DNA of 64,000 bases from Thermococcus sp. (GCF_027023865.1 NZ_JALVUC010000008.1:1-64000); one strand, 5' to 3'; positions 25,398 to 36,011 are shown, counted from the first letter of the stretch. Numbers and translations: made by a program. The notes: generated from the letters alone by a model not told the origin.

Positions 25398-25919
25398 ATG
25401 GACCGCTACATCCTTCTTCTGAAGACCCCAAAGGACTATGACATTACACCAGTGAGAGGGGAACTGAAAGAGTTCATAACGGAGAAGCATCCCGAGCTGA
25501 AGGCGGAGCTCCACAGATGCATCGGTCTGACCGCGGACGTTGTCATACTCTACCGCGGCGGGGTTGTCCTGATAAAGAGAAAGCACGAGCCTTTCAAGGA
25601 TCACTACGCACTCCCCGGAGGCTTCGTTGAGTATGGAGAGAGTGTTGAGAAGGCCGCAGTAAGAGAAGCAAAGGAAGAAACCGGTTTAAACGTCAAGCTC
25701 CTAAGGCTCGTTGGTGTTTACTCCGACCCTAACAGGGACCCAAGGGGGCACACCGTGACGACAGCATTTCTCGCGGCAGGATCCGGGGAGCTGAAAGCAG
25801 GGGACGATGCAAAGGAAGTCACCGTTGTCCCGCTCGACGAGGTAGAAAAAGTGAAGCTAGCCTTCGACCACGACAGGATCATTCGCAACGCCCTGAACCC
25901 CAAAGACTGCTGGGGGTGA
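25398..25919 (+). CDS. Nudix hydrolase, ADP-ribose pyrophosphatase type
   Basis: This 173-residue protein has a complete Nudix box at residues 74-96, with the motif glutamates in REAKEETG. The following VGVYSDPNRDPRGHTVTTAF is typical of the archaeal ADP-ribose pyrophosphatase group, which splits ADP-ribose to AMP and ribose 5-phosphate. Residues 1-40 form an N-terminal extension not needed for the fold. The ATG at 25398 follows GAGGTGATAGC, whose GGTG is shared with the C/D RNA candidate, so processing of that RNA could influence translation. The Mth938-like gene follows 4 bases later. Confidence 0.85.
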   Translation: MDRYILLLKTPKDYDITPVRGELKEFITEKHPELKAELHRCIGLTADVVILYRGGVVLIKRKHEPFKDHYALPGGFVEYGESVEKAAVREAKEETGLNVKLLRLVGVYSDPNRDPRGHTVTTAFLAAGSGELKAGDDAKEVTVVPLDEVEKVKLAFDHDRIIRNALNPKDCWG

Positions 25920-25923
25920 GGGC

Positions 25924-26280
25924 GTGAAACTGACCTACTCGAACTTCGGAAGGATAACCGTGGACGGAAAAGTCTACGATCACGACATCATCGTCTATCC
26001 AAGCGGGAAAGTTGAAAAGAGGAGGAAATGGCTCAGCAAGGAGAAGCACGGGACGAGTCACAAACTTGACCCCGATGAGCTTAGGGAGTACTTAAGAGAG
26101 GAGTTTGACGTTCTCCTCGTTGGGACCGGCTTTTACGGAAGACTCTCCCTCCTGCCGGAGAGCAGGGGACTTGTGGGGAAAAAGGAAGTTATTGAACTCC
26201 CCACAGACAATGCCGCCGAGAGATTCAACGAAATTCATCGGGAGAAACGGGTTCTCGCGATATTCCACGTCACCTGCTGA
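25924..26280 (+). CDS. Mth938-like domain protein
   Basis: This 118-residue protein matches the Mth938/DUF498 fold family by its pattern TVDGKVYDHDIIVYPSGKV and by the DVLLVGTGFYGRLSL and RVLAIFHVTC segments. Biochemical function is not established. The start is GTG at 25924, four bases after the Nudix stop, with GGTGAGGG spanning the junction. It is probably cotranscribed with the Nudix gene. Its last 11 bases overlap the end of the convergent ABC permease gene. Confidence 0.7.
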   Translation: MKLTYSNFGRITVDGKVYDHDIIVYPSGKVEKRRKWLSKEKHGTSHKLDPDELREYLREEFDVLLVGTGFYGRLSLLPESRGLVGKKEVIELPTDNAAERFNEIHREKRVLAIFHVTC

Positions 26281-27727
26281 GGAACCAGAGCACTATGGCA
26301 AGAGCAGTAACCATCAGAACGAGGGTCGGAAGGTACCCTTCAAGGTACCATACGAGGGCGAGCGTTCCTATGGCAAACCCGTTGAGCATCATCAGAAGGA
26401 GGACCTCCGCGGAGTCCGTGTCCGGGATTGAAAGCCCCCTCTCGCCGTGGTAGAAAAAGGATAGGGAAACCGAGGAAGTGAGCATGGGAAGAACCAACGC
26501 GGCGGGAATGAAGCGGAGGAAGCCGGGACTGCGAAAGGCGGCCAGCAGAACGACTCCAACTGACGTCAGCACTGGAACGAGGCACATGACGAGGAGCTTC
26601 GCCCAGAGGAACTCCTCGAGCACAACTGGAAGCGCAAGGAGGGCAGAGAAGTCCCCTCCATCTGTTTTTAGAACCGCGTCGACCCCAATGGAGGCCACCC
26701 AGGCCACCATCACAAGGGTAAATTCAACCTTTCTAGGGGTTATACCCCCGGAGAGGGTGCTCAGGGCCGTCGGTAGGACAAGGAATAGAGGGAACAGAAG
26801 GCCAACGAGGAGTGCGCTCTTCCTAGCTATTATTTTGAGATCCTTGAGGAAGAGGGCCACAACAGGATGGTGAACCCGCGCCCTGAAGGCAACCCTCCAC
26901 GAGGATGAGGTGGGAGGGCCTGTCGCTATGAGTTCCCAAACCCTCCCAAGGAGGATGAGGTATAAAGGAACGAGGAGGGCTGTATAAGCGACTATAAGGG
27001 CGACGGAGCTGAATGGTTCAACAATTGAAGCGACCGAGAAAGGGTAGGCCAGTGAGTAGCGAGAGAAGAAGGGCAGAAGCTGCTCGTAGTGTTCAATTAC
27101 ATACTTCTGCACGTAGTTCAGGGCATAGAAAATGCTGATGAAAAGGAGAACGCCTAGAACCCTCACCAGCGTCCGGAGCTTAGAGAACCTGCCGCCGACG
27201 CTGGTCGAGCCGAAGAGTGTGAAGAGGACTAGGCCGAGGACGTGACCAAGGAACGCTCCGATGAAAACCCAGAAAAGGCCCAAGACTACGGCCAGGAGTG
27301 AGTAGCTGGCCATGGCAGAGACCGGCGGGAGCATGGCGACTATTGCAGGAACGTTGTCTAGGGATAGAAGGACGCTGAGATACTTGGCGCCTGTTCTGAG
27401 CGGGAGGGGCTTGAGAGGCTCGAATATTCCCATGGAAACCGCGTAGGAGGCGTTGACGGCTGTGGTGTAGAGGGCCATGAAGAAGGGAAGGAGTGAATAG
27501 GTGGCAAGGAGAACCGCAGCCTTCCCCTCATTCCCAGCACCCCAAACGGCAACACCCATCATAAGCCCGAAGAGGAGGAAAATCACCGACTGAAAGGCAA
27601 TTCCACGCTTTACATCGCCCGTCTTTCGCAACTGCTCCTTGAACTTCCCCGGGTCGGCCGCTATCTGCGGGTTGTTCTTGAGTCTACGGTAATGAAGCTC
27701 CCGGTAGAGAACCCTCACTACATCCAT
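26270..27727 (-). CDS. ABC transporter membrane protein (ABC-2 type)
   Basis: This 485-residue protein has about twelve hydrophobic segments. It is encoded directly after an ABC ATPase on the same strand, which is the main evidence for its role as the permease of an export-type ABC system. The central cytoplasmic stretch RARVHHPVVALFLKDLKIIAR is characteristic of ABC-2-like permeases. The start ATG is 12 bases after the ATPase stop, with GGGGAT upstream. The cargo is unknown. Confidence 0.75.
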   Translation of the reverse strand: MDVVRVLYRELHYRRLKNNPQIAADPGKFKEQLRKTGDVKRGIAFQSVIFLLFGLMMGVAVWGAGNEGKAAVLLATYSLLPFFMALYTTAVNASYAVSMGIFEPLKPLPLRTGAKYLSVLLSLDNVPAIVAMLPPVSAMASYSLLAVVLGLFWVFIGAFLGHVLGLVLFTLFGSTSVGGRFSKLRTLVRVLGVLLFISIFYALNYVQKYVIEHYEQLLPFFSRYSLAYPFSVASIVEPFSSVALIVAYTALLVPLYLILLGRVWELIATGPPTSSSWRVAFRARVHHPVVALFLKDLKIIARKSALLVGLLFPLFLVLPTALSTLSGGITPRKVEFTLVMVAWVASIGVDAVLKTDGGDFSALLALPVVLEEFLWAKLLVMCLVPVLTSVGVVLLAAFRSPGFLRFIPAALVLPMLTSSVSLSFFYHGERGLSIPDTDSAEVLLLMMLNGFAIGTLALVWYLEGYLPTLVLMVTALAIVLWFLSR

Positions 27728-27739
27728 CGCACTATCCCC

Positions 27740-28501
27740 TCAAAGGGCCTCCTTCAGTGCCCGCACTATGCCCAAAACCTCGTCGCGGCTCTCGGTGAGC
27801 TTGAGAAAGACGTCCTCAAGGCTCTCCTCGTGCGCAAGCCCCTTGAGCTGTTCGACGGTGCCCTTGGCTATCAGTCTGCCGTTGTAGATGACCCCAACGC
27901 GGTCGCAGATCATCTCCGCTAATGCCAAAACGTGGGTTGAGAAGACTATGCTCTTCCCTTCCTCCTTGAAGCCTAGGAGAAGCTCCCTCAGAATCCTCGC
28001 GCTCTTGGGATCGAGACCGTTCATCGACTCGTCGAGGATGAGAACAATCGGATCGTGGAGTATCGCGCTTATGAGGGAGATCTTCTGTCTGGTTCCGAAG
28101 CTGAGAGAACCTATCATCTCTCCCAGATACCCCTCGATGCCAAAGGCCCTCACAAGGGCATCAACCCTCTCCTGGAGCTTCTCCTCAGGGACCCCCCTAA
28201 CACTGCCCACGAAGTTGAAGAACTCAACCGGGGTGAGGCTCTCGTACAGTGCTGGAGTTTCCGGGACGTAACCGGTTATTTCCTTAATGCGAAGGGGGTC
28301 AGCAGAAACGTCGATTCCCCCAACAAGAACCTTTCCGGAGGAGGGAGGCAGAATCCCGGCGAAGATTCTCATCGTGGTGCTCTTCCCGCTCCCGTTAGGC
28401 CCGAGAAGGCCGTAAATCTCGCCGTCATCAACGTGAAAGCTGATTCCATCGACGGCCACGGTGGAACCGAACCTCCTGACGAGGTTTTCGACCTCGATCA
28501 T
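27740..28501 (-). CDS. ABC transporter ATP-binding protein
   Basis: This 253-residue ATPase has Walker A GPNGSGKST at residues 34-42, signature LSFGTRQK, Walker B IVLILDES and the switch histidine in VFSTHVL. The signature deviates from LSGGQ, as in many ABC-2 exporters. The open frame runs to 28630, but the second of two adjacent ATGs (28501) has GGTGG four bases upstream and starts the conserved fold (MIEVENLVRRFGS). It energises the permease encoded next. The operon stands alone. Confidence 0.9.
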   Translation of the reverse strand: MIEVENLVRRFGSTVAVDGISFHVDDGEIYGLLGPNGSGKSTTMRIFAGILPPSSGKVLVGGIDVSADPLRIKEITGYVPETPALYESLTPVEFFNFVGSVRGVPEEKLQERVDALVRAFGIEGYLGEMIGSLSFGTRQKISLISAILHDPIVLILDESMNGLDPKSARILRELLLGFKEEGKSIVFSTHVLALAEMICDRVGVIYNGRLIAKGTVEQLKGLAHEESLEDVFLKLTESRDEVLGIVRALKEAL

Positions 28502-28675
28502 CATACCACCGGCTATAATAATCCCCCGCGTTAATAAACTTTCGCCCGCGTCAACTGGAGAAGAACCCATCCAAGAAGCCCTTGAATAGACCAAAGCCCT
28601 AATAAGGCCAGTCCAAACCTCTACGAGCACGTTCCAAGGTCTGGCTCGGGTTAGATGTGAGGAAGGACTGATCCT

Positions 28676-29353
28676 TCAGCCCTTCTTTTCTAAGTGCGCC
28701 CTCTTTACCTCAAGCACGCCCGAGTAGCTACATTCATCCCATCTCTTCTCGACCTCATCGAAGACTATCCTCGCTTTGAAGAACGGTGCATCGCGAACGA
28801 AGGTCTCGAACTCGCCACCTTCCCCAGCCACGTGAATCTTGTACTTCCCGTTGAGCTTAACCAGCTCTTCAAGTGCTTTTTCATCAATCTCCCGCCCGAG
28901 CCAGCGCTCGTCAAGGCCATAAGCGGCAGTCCCCACAACCACGATGTCGAAGATGTCTATAAGTTCGCGCATGTAATCAACTGGGTCACGATGCCATGCA
29001 GGGGCAAAGCTCTCCAAGCCAAGCTCTTTGGCCATCCTATCGACCCTCCGCTTCTGATATTCGCTTGCCAAGGCGCCTGAGACAATTCCATCAATACTAA
29101 GCCCCCCAAGGACGATCTTCATATCCTCAACTTCCTTCTCCTTTTCGCCGGAGGTAAAGCCTTTGACGAGGGAAATCCCTATAGCCCTGGCCTGAAGCTC
29201 TGTCAGGTGGATGTTCGGAACGTGGTACATGTAGCTCTCGTCACTCTCGCTCACCATCGAGACGAGGTATTTGACCTCAAACCCCTGCTCTAGCGCCCAG
29301 TAGAGGGCATAGTTCGAATCCTTCCCGCCGGAATACAGCACCGCAACGCGCAT
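28676..29353 (-). CDS. Dph6-like diphthine--ammonia ligase / ATP-PPase family protein
   Basis: This 225-residue protein starts [16 protein letters not shown], the PP-loop of ATP pyrophosphatases. It carries the family marks [29 protein letters not shown] and [13 protein letters not shown], which define the Dph6/DUF71 group. Dph6 amidates diphthine on elongation factor 2, using ammonia and ATP, as the last step of diphthamide synthesis. The ATG at 29353 has GGTGA upstream at good spacing; a GTG three codons earlier is less likely. It is transcribed alone, away from the inositol-phosphate synthase gene. Confidence 0.85.
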   Translation of the reverse strand: MRVAVLYSGGKDSNYALYWALEQGFEVKYLVSMVSESDESYMYHVPNIHLTELQARAIGISLVKGFTSGEKEKEVEDMKIVLGGLSIDGIVSGALASEYQKRRVDRMAKELGLESFAPAWHRDPVDYMRELIDIFDIVVVGTAAYGLDERWLGREIDEKALEELVKLNGKYKIHVAGEGGEFETFVRDAPFFKARIVFDEVEKRWDECSYSGVLEVKRAHLEKKG

Positions 29354-29763
29354 CTCCTTCACCTAAAAAGTTAGTCAATTTAAATCAAATCCTGGATGAA
29401 TTGAGAAAGCCCTAAGGAACCTTAAAAAGGTGATGTCGATGCAAAAACGACAATGATTCTAACGGGGACTACCGAAAGGAAGACTTACACCGCGCGATAG
29501 CCCTTCCCGGGAAGAACAAAATTCAATCTCAAGGAAAAGGGCAACAAGAACTCCCCACCGTATAGAGAAGTTCCGGAGGAGTGGGTATCAGCTATGAAGG
29601 CCGCTTTACGGCGGAACCTCCATAAAGGGCCTGTTCATCCTCAAGATGATTTCACCCATCTTCGCACTGGACCGGCACCTTATTTCATATCCCCAAAAGT
29701 TTCGCAAGCGAAAACTATTTAACTATTATAAAATATCTTACACCAACAAAGGAGGTGGAGGAA
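29354..29763 (+). promoter_or_regulatory. Long intergenic region and promoter of inositol-phosphate synthase
   Basis: The 29354-29690 part has no supported gene. Near the right end an imperfect palindrome AGTTTCGC-AA-GCGAAAACT (29698-29716) precedes an AT-rich TATA stretch (CTATTATAAAATATC, 29723-29737), and GGAGGTGG (29751-29758) is the ribosome binding site. The right arm of the palindrome also looks like a BRE (GCGAAAA). It could be a regulator site or simply the BRE. Confidence 0.4.
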
Positions 29764-30912
29764 ATGGTTAGGGTTGTCATACTAGGACAAGGCTACGTTG
29801 CCAGCATCTTTGCAAGCGGACTTGAGAAGATAAAATCCGGAAAAATGGAGCTTTACGGCGTTCCCCTTGCCGACGAGCTTCCGATCAAGATAAAGGACAT
29901 TGAGATAGTCGGATCCTACGACGTCGATGCGGGCAAGATCGGTAAGAGCCTCTACGAGGTCGTCAAAGCCTATGATCCGAACGCTCCGGAGAGCCTAAAG
30001 GGAGTAACTGTAGGGAAGGGCATTCACCTGAGGAGCCTCAGGAACCTTCCGATCCAAGCGACCGGTCTCGACGACGAGATGTCCCTTAAGGAGGCTGTTG
30101 ACCATCTCGTGAACGAGTGGAAGGAGCTTAAGCCCGACGTCTTTGTCAACGTGTGCACCACCGAAGCGTTCATTCCCTTCGAGAGCAAGGAGGAGATAGA
30201 GAGGGCCATCGAGGAAGACAACCGTGACAGACTCACCGCAACTCAGGTCTACGTCTACGCTGCCGCCAAGTACGCAAAGGAAGTTGGAGGAGCGGCCTTC
30301 GTTAATGCCATCCCCACCCTCATAGCCAACAGCCCCGCCTTCGTCGAGCTGGCAAGGGAGAACAACCTAGTCGTCTTTGGCGACGATGGAGCGACCGGGG
30401 CAACTCCACTCACCGCGGATGTCCTCAGCCACCTCGCCCAGAGGAACCGCTATGTCTTAGACATCGCCCAGTTCAACATAGGTGGCAACAACGACTTCCT
30501 TGCTTTAACAGACAAAGAGAGGAACAAGAGCAAGGAGTTCACCAAGAGTTCGATAGTCAAGGACCTCCTCGGCTACGACGCCCCACACTATATAAAACCG
30601 ACCGGCTTCCTCGAGCCTCTCAGCGACAAGAAATTCATAGCGATGCACATCGAGTACATCAGCTTCAACGGTGCCCATGACGAGCTTGTTATAACAGGAA
30701 GGATCAACGACAGTCCAGCTTTGGCAGGTCTCCTAGTCGACCTCATCAGGCTCGGAAAGATAGCTGTCGAGAAGAAAGAGTTCGGTACAGTATACGAGGT
30801 CAACGCCTTCTACATGAAGAATCCGGGACCGAAGGAGAGGAGTAATATACCGCGCATCATAGCCCACGAAAAGATGAGGATGTGGGCGGGCCTCAAACCC
30901 AAGTGGCTCTGA
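29764..30912 (+). CDS. myo-Inositol-1-phosphate synthase
   Basis: This 382-residue protein converts glucose 6-phosphate to inositol 1-phosphate with NAD. Visible hallmarks are the Rossmann motif GQGYVASIFASGL near residue 8, VNVCTTEAFIPF, the region FGDDGATGATPLTADVL and the NIGGNNDFLAL loop, all typical of the family. It supplies inositol for archaeal phosphatidylinositol-type lipids and for di-myo-inositol phosphate, a heat-stress solute of Thermococcales. The start ATG at 29764 follows GGAGGTGG; a GTG at 29755 is part of that ribosome site. A probable inositol kinase gene is at 24471. Confidence 0.93.
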   Translation: MVRVVILGQGYVASIFASGLEKIKSGKMELYGVPLADELPIKIKDIEIVGSYDVDAGKIGKSLYEVVKAYDPNAPESLKGVTVGKGIHLRSLRNLPIQATGLDDEMSLKEAVDHLVNEWKELKPDVFVNVCTTEAFIPFESKEEIERAIEEDNRDRLTATQVYVYAAAKYAKEVGGAAFVNAIPTLIANSPAFVELARENNLVVFGDDGATGATPLTADVLSHLAQRNRYVLDIAQFNIGGNNDFLALTDKERNKSKEFTKSSIVKDLLGYDAPHYIKPTGFLEPLSDKKFIAMHIEYISFNGAHDELVITGRINDSPALAGLLVDLIRLGKIAVEKKEFGTVYEVNAFYMKNPGPKERSNIPRIIAHEKMRMWAGLKPKWL

Positions 30913-30980
30913 GTTTTCTTCTCCAGTTTTCCAACAACCTTTTAATCCCCACCTTCTAATTTTCTTTTGGAGGGAAGTGG

Positions 30981-31580
30981 ATGAGCTGGAAGAGGGGAGC
31001 CTATCCCGAGTTCACACTGGAGGACGTTGTGGCTGTTCTCTTCATGCTCCGCGAGCCGGTCGGGAGAAAGACAATCTCAGAGGTTCTTGAGCTTGGTGAG
31101 GGCAGCGTCAGGACGCTTTTGAAGAAACTCTCCCACAGGGGGGCCATAAAATCAACGCAGAAGGGTCACTCCCTGAGTGCCGGTGGTGAAAAACTCCTGG
31201 ATGGTATTGAGAGAAACTTTTCGGGGACAGCCCAGGTCGGGACTGTTGAGGGACTTCCTGCCTTCGCCTTGAGGGTAAAGGAACCGGGGGACTTCAAAAG
31301 CATCGAACTCCGAGACGAGGCAATAAGGTTTCATGCGAAGGGCGCGATGATACTCGTGGTAGAGAACGGGAGAATCGTCTTCCCAGAGGATGGAAGACCG
31401 CTGAGCGAGACGATGCAGGAGCTCACGGAGCGGCTCGACCGCCTGATGCCAGAGGAAGGAGACATGGTGGTCGTAACCTGGGCAGAAAGCCCGGCTAAGG
31501 CAATGAAGAGCGCCTACCACGTGGCCCTGTTCGTAAAGGGGGATGAGACTCCCGAGGAAATAAAGTCCCTCGTGAGGTGA
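30981..31580 (+). CDS. DUF4443-type winged-helix protein
   Basis: This 199-residue protein opens with a winged-helix DNA-binding domain (FTLEDVVAVLFMLREPVGRKTISEVLELGEG-type region, residues about 10-60). A second alpha/beta domain with EGLPAFALRVKEPGDFKSIE follows. It resembles the archaeal DUF4443 family, whose ligand and targets are unknown to me. It lies 1 base before pyrF and probably heads the pyrF-PUA-ribL-pyrH transcript, so a regulator of pyrimidine or cofactor genes is a fair guess. GGAGGGAAGTGG precedes the ATG. Confidence 0.65.
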   Translation: MSWKRGAYPEFTLEDVVAVLFMLREPVGRKTISEVLELGEGSVRTLLKKLSHRGAIKSTQKGHSLSAGGEKLLDGIERNFSGTAQVGTVEGLPAFALRVKEPGDFKSIELRDEAIRFHAKGAMILVVENGRIVFPEDGRPLSETMQELTERLDRLMPEEGDMVVVTWAESPAKAMKSAYHVALFVKGDETPEEIKSLVR

Positions 31581-31581
31581 A

Positions 31582-32217
31582 ATGATGAGCAGGCTCATTT
31601 TAGCCCTCGACGTCTATGAGCGCGGAAAGGCCCTTGAGATAGCCGAGTGTACCGCGGACTACCTCTGGGCAGTGAAGGTGAACTGGCCGCTGATAATCGG
31701 CTCGGGCCTTGGAATCCTCACCGAGCTGAAGCAGGTTACAGGTCTTCCCATCATAGCCGACCTAAAGCTCGCGGACATACCGAACACTAACAGGCTGATA
31801 GCGAGGAAGGTTTTTGAAGCCGGGGCAGACTACATCATAGCCCACGGATTCACCGGAGAAGACAGTGTTAAGGCAGTCATGGAGCTTGGGAAGACGATAA
31901 TCGTCGTCGAGATGAGCCATCCCGGTGCAAAGGAGTTCATCCAGCCTGCAACCGATAAGCTCATCAAGATGGTCAACGAGCTGGAGCCATTCGGGATCAT
32001 AGCCCCAGCGACGAGACCGGAGCGCGTTGGCTACATCCGCTCGAAGCTGAAGCCAGGGATTAAGGTGATAACGCCAGGTGTCGGTGCCCAAGGCGGAAAA
32101 GCTAAAGACGTTTTAAAGGCTGGGGCCGATTACGTCATCGTGGGGAGAACCATCTACCAGAGTGAGAACCCGAGGGAGAGTGCGAGGAGCATCTTCGAGG
32201 AGCTGGAGGTGGTATGA
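31582..32217 (+). CDS. pyrF: Orotidine 5'-phosphate decarboxylase
   Basis: This 211-residue protein has the catalytic DLKLADIPNT motif (Asp-x-Lys-x-x-Asp) near residue 60, an N-terminal LILALDV strand and the phosphate-binding GVGAQGGKAKDV and DYVIVGRTIY segments. It decarboxylates OMP to UMP, the last step of pyrimidine synthesis. Length fits archaeal OMPDCs. GAGGTGA precedes the start, which lies just after the stop of the DUF4443 gene. The stop TGA overlaps the ATG of the next gene by 1 base. Confidence 0.95.
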   Translation: MMSRLILALDVYERGKALEIAECTADYLWAVKVNWPLIIGSGLGILTELKQVTGLPIIADLKLADIPNTNRLIARKVFEAGADYIIAHGFTGEDSVKAVMELGKTIIVVEMSHPGAKEFIQPATDKLIKMVNELEPFGIIAPATRPERVGYIRSKLKPGIKVITPGVGAQGGKAKDVLKAGADYVIVGRTIYQSENPRESARSIFEELEVV

Positions 32218-32735
32218 TGGAGCTGAAGGTCAAGCATCCACTCAGCAAGAAGGAAGTCAAAGAGATAATCCGCGAGATGGGTGAGATTTTCGGCGAGGAG
32301 ATAGCCGGGAAGATGCTGAGCAAGAAGGACAGGGTTGAGCTGGCGGAGTTCGACAGGACGACTGACATAATCCTCGTCAACGGGAAACCCTTCTTTATAA
32401 AGAGGAAAGAGCTGGTCTTTCCGCTGGTTATAGCACTCTACGGGCTGTCCAACGAAGAAGATTTAAGAAAGTGGCCAAGGCGCGTTGTTGTCGATGCCGG
32501 CGCCATCCCCTTCATCCTCAAGGGTGCCGACGTGATGGCCGCTGGTATAACGGACGCCGACGAGAACATCAGAGAGGGAGACTTCGTCTTCGTGGTTGAG
32601 GAAGACTACGGGCGGCCGCTTGCCATAGGAGTAGCCTTGATGGACGGGGAGACAATGAAGGAGAAGCCGAAGGGCAAGGCGGTGAAAAACATCCATCACG
32701 CCAAGGATAGGATATGGAACTTAACGGTGGGCTGA
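32217..32735 (+). CDS. PUA-domain RNA-binding protein (MCT-1/eIF2D-like)
   Basis: This 172-residue protein has an N-terminal alpha/beta domain and a C-terminal PUA domain ([49 protein letters not shown]). This architecture is shared with MCT-1 and the N-terminus of eIF2D, which act in ribosome recycling and reinitiation. Two adjacent ATGs exist; the second (32217) is better placed for GGAGGTGG and forms a 1-base overlap with the pyrF stop. It belongs to the 30981-33201 gene chain. Confidence 0.8.
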   Translation: MELKVKHPLSKKEVKEIIREMGEIFGEEIAGKMLSKKDRVELAEFDRTTDIILVNGKPFFIKRKELVFPLVIALYGLSNEEDLRKWPRRVVVDAGAIPFILKGADVMAAGITDADENIREGDFVFVVEEDYGRPLAIGVALMDGETMKEKPKGKAVKNIHHAKDRIWNLTVG

Positions 32736-32736
32736 G

Positions 32737-33941
<1,205 letters not shown>

Positions 33942-33942
33942 A

Positions 33943-33968
33943 GTTTCTATTCTTTTGTTTGCTTTTGA
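33943..33968 (+). terminator. Possible oligo-T terminator after pyrH
   Basis: AGTTTCTATTCTTTTGTTTGCTTTT follows the pyrH stop and contains several T-runs in the position expected for an archaeal terminator. Confidence 0.35.
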
Positions 33969-34023
33969 CAAAGGTTCTTATAATCCTGGAACATAAGGTG
34001 CATTCATGGCAGGAAATGGGCAT

Positions 34024-35766
34024 ATGAATGAGTCGATTTTTTTTACAAGAAGAACAAAACTCTAGAGGAGGAGAGGCAGTTCTGGAAAGCTTTTTTCAGA
34101 AAATTCAAGCCAAGGATAAAAGAACATGAAGTTGATGGATGAGTCCAGAGAGTCCCCGTTTTTGATAAACCTATTGACGCCAGCGGCTTTATTTTTCCAG
34201 ATATCTCACATGAGCCCGTCAAGGTTTTTATAGATGGAGTTGAGAGGGAATTCTGCAATAGGGACGACTGCGTTAACTTTCGGGGAGTTGTTTTTAAAGA
34301 AGACGTGAACTTTGAACATGCCATTTTTGGATACGTATCATTTTATGGTGCAGTCTTTGAGAAAGAGGCATATATTTTAACAACTCAAAAATATACAGCA
34401 CAGATCGATTCGTTTTTATAAAGACCTCTCTTAAGGGAGAGCTTACTTCAAGGATGTAACATTAAAGAACGTGTGGTTTCAGTTAGCCATGTTCTCAGGA
34501 AGGGTGAAGTTTAGTGGAGCAACCCTAATTGCTGTGTCTTTTGATTCGGCTCGATTTAAAAAAACTAGCCGAATTTGAGGGGGACGACTTTTGAGGGGGC
34601 CGCAAGGTTTTCTGATGCAATTTTTGAGTCAATGGCTAATTTCTGGAGTTCTAAAGAAACCTTTTTTAATGGGCCGGTGTTCTTCGAGAGGGTGCATTTT
34701 GCGGATAAAGTTCAATTTGAAGGGGTTGTGTTCAGGGATACTGTGAATTTCCATAGAACTCAATTTAAAAAAACTTCAAGCTTTTATGGAGCAAAGTTTC
34801 TTGGAAATGTTAATACCCTCTCTATAGTAACATTTGAAGGAGATACACAATTTAGTGAGGTTGTTTTTGAACATAGTGTCAGTTTTCAAGGCTCAACTTT
34901 TAGGGGAGTTGCACAATTTATAGCCACAGTGTTTTGTGGGAATGCTGACTTCATAGGAGCAACCTTTTATGAATATGATTACTTTTGCATATGCTTATTT
35001 TGGAAAGGGAGCTATATTTAATGAGGCAGTATTTAGGAGAACTGCAACGTTTTCTGGATTGGTATCTTAATATCCTAAAACTCAGCAGTTGATAAATGAG
35101 CTATCTCAACTGGGTTGTGAGATATGTCCCAAACACAAATTCAACGATAAACTTAGTTTTTCTAATTCTGAATTTCACACAGTTAAATTTGTTGAAATCA
35201 ATGAGGACAGTTATTTTGATAATGAATGCTTTTGCCAAATTTTTGTCAGGATTTACTTCACTGTTTAGACTTCCACAGGCACTTATTGAAGCCGCCCGAG
35301 TTCGGCGTTTGAGCTTTGAACATGAAGGCAAGCGCGACGAAGCCGATAGAATGTTCGTCCTTGAAATGTGCGCCAAAAGAAGGGCATACATAAAGAACGC
35401 ACGGACTAAGTTGGAAAAACTTAAAGTTCACACTCACAACTTTATTGAATGGCTCTTAGCGGATCTGCCTCGGAATACGGTACGAACTGGGTTCAACTCT
35501 TTCTGCTTTCCCTGCTCGTTATTATCGGCAACTCAGTTCCATACGCCCTCTAGAGCGCCTATATTAAAGGCTTCCCTCAAGCCCCAAATTACTTTATCCG
35601 CTTTGCCAACGCCCTCTACTACTCCCTCGTCACCTTCACCACCCTCGGCTACGGCGACATGCACCCGACCGGCTGGCTCAAAGCCCTGAGCGCCCTTGAA
35701 GCATTGACCGGAGCGGTCTTCATGGCGCTTATTGTGGCTCTCATAGCGAGGAAGTGGATGCGGTGA
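34024..35766 (+). pseudogene. Broken pentapeptide-repeat potassium-channel gene
   Basis: Pieces in different frames give one logical protein. First comes a short charged N-terminal region (LEEERQFWKAFFRKFKPRI, about 34053-34115), then many pentapeptide repeats of the A/V-x-F type (for example VNFRGVVFKEDVNFEHAIF, 34270-34330, and the run at 34575-35010). A basic linker follows (RLSFEHEGKRDEADRMFVLE, about 35310-35370). The end is a pore domain with the selectivity filter TTLGYGD at 35638-35658 and a final hydrophobic helix ending at the TGA of 35764. In-frame stops and shifts occur near 34050, 34147, 34420, 34577, 35020, 35070, 35270 and 35560. The repeat part is clearly more AT-rich than its neighbours, a sign of foreign origin. 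An intact protein would be a membrane K+ channel with a beta-helical cytoplasmic domain. Confidence 0.75.
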
Positions 35767-35806
35767 GCGGAAAGGTAATTAACCTTCGTTCCAAACGGTG
35801 AGAGTG

Positions 35807-36010
35807 ATGGAAGCTGATCCGATAAACGTCCTCCTCTACGATATACGCGAGATGAAGAAGCGCCTAGATGAGATGGAGAAAGAACCCCTGAAACTCAAGG
35901 CAAAGCTTGTAGAAGAGGAAGCAGGGGAAAGCCCGGAGGAAATCAAAGCCCTTGAGGAGGAGGCTCTTAAAAACGGAAAAGACTGCGAGAAGCTCAAAAT
36001 CAGTTCCTAG
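35807..36010 (+). CDS. RelB-like antitoxin, truncated
   Basis: This 67-residue acidic, helical protein (PINVLLYDIREMKKRLDEME, then an E-rich region) resembles the small RelB-type antitoxins of Thermococcales. The start is ATG at 35807 with GGTGAG upstream; a GTG at 35798 is less likely. Its C-terminus ends abruptly (KDCEKLKISS), and the next bases encode what looks like the tail of a RelE toxin, so the C-terminal part and most of the toxin gene have probably been deleted. It may still be expressed, but its partner is missing. Confidence 0.5.
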   Translation: MEADPINVLLYDIREMKKRLDEMEKEPLKLKAKLVEEEAGESPEEIKALEEEALKNGKDCEKLKISS

Positions 36011-36011
36011 A

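Noticed and set aside
31581-31610. Box C-like ATGATGA at the pyrF start as a further C/D RNA
   Set aside because: No CTGA box D or D' follows within 60 bases and no terminal stem is present. The same objection applies to TGATGA at 24468 and 48842.
34043-34324. Minus-strand reading frame of 93 codons
   Set aside because: It is antisense to the pentapeptide-repeat pseudogene, where the plus-strand pieces show clear repeat logic.
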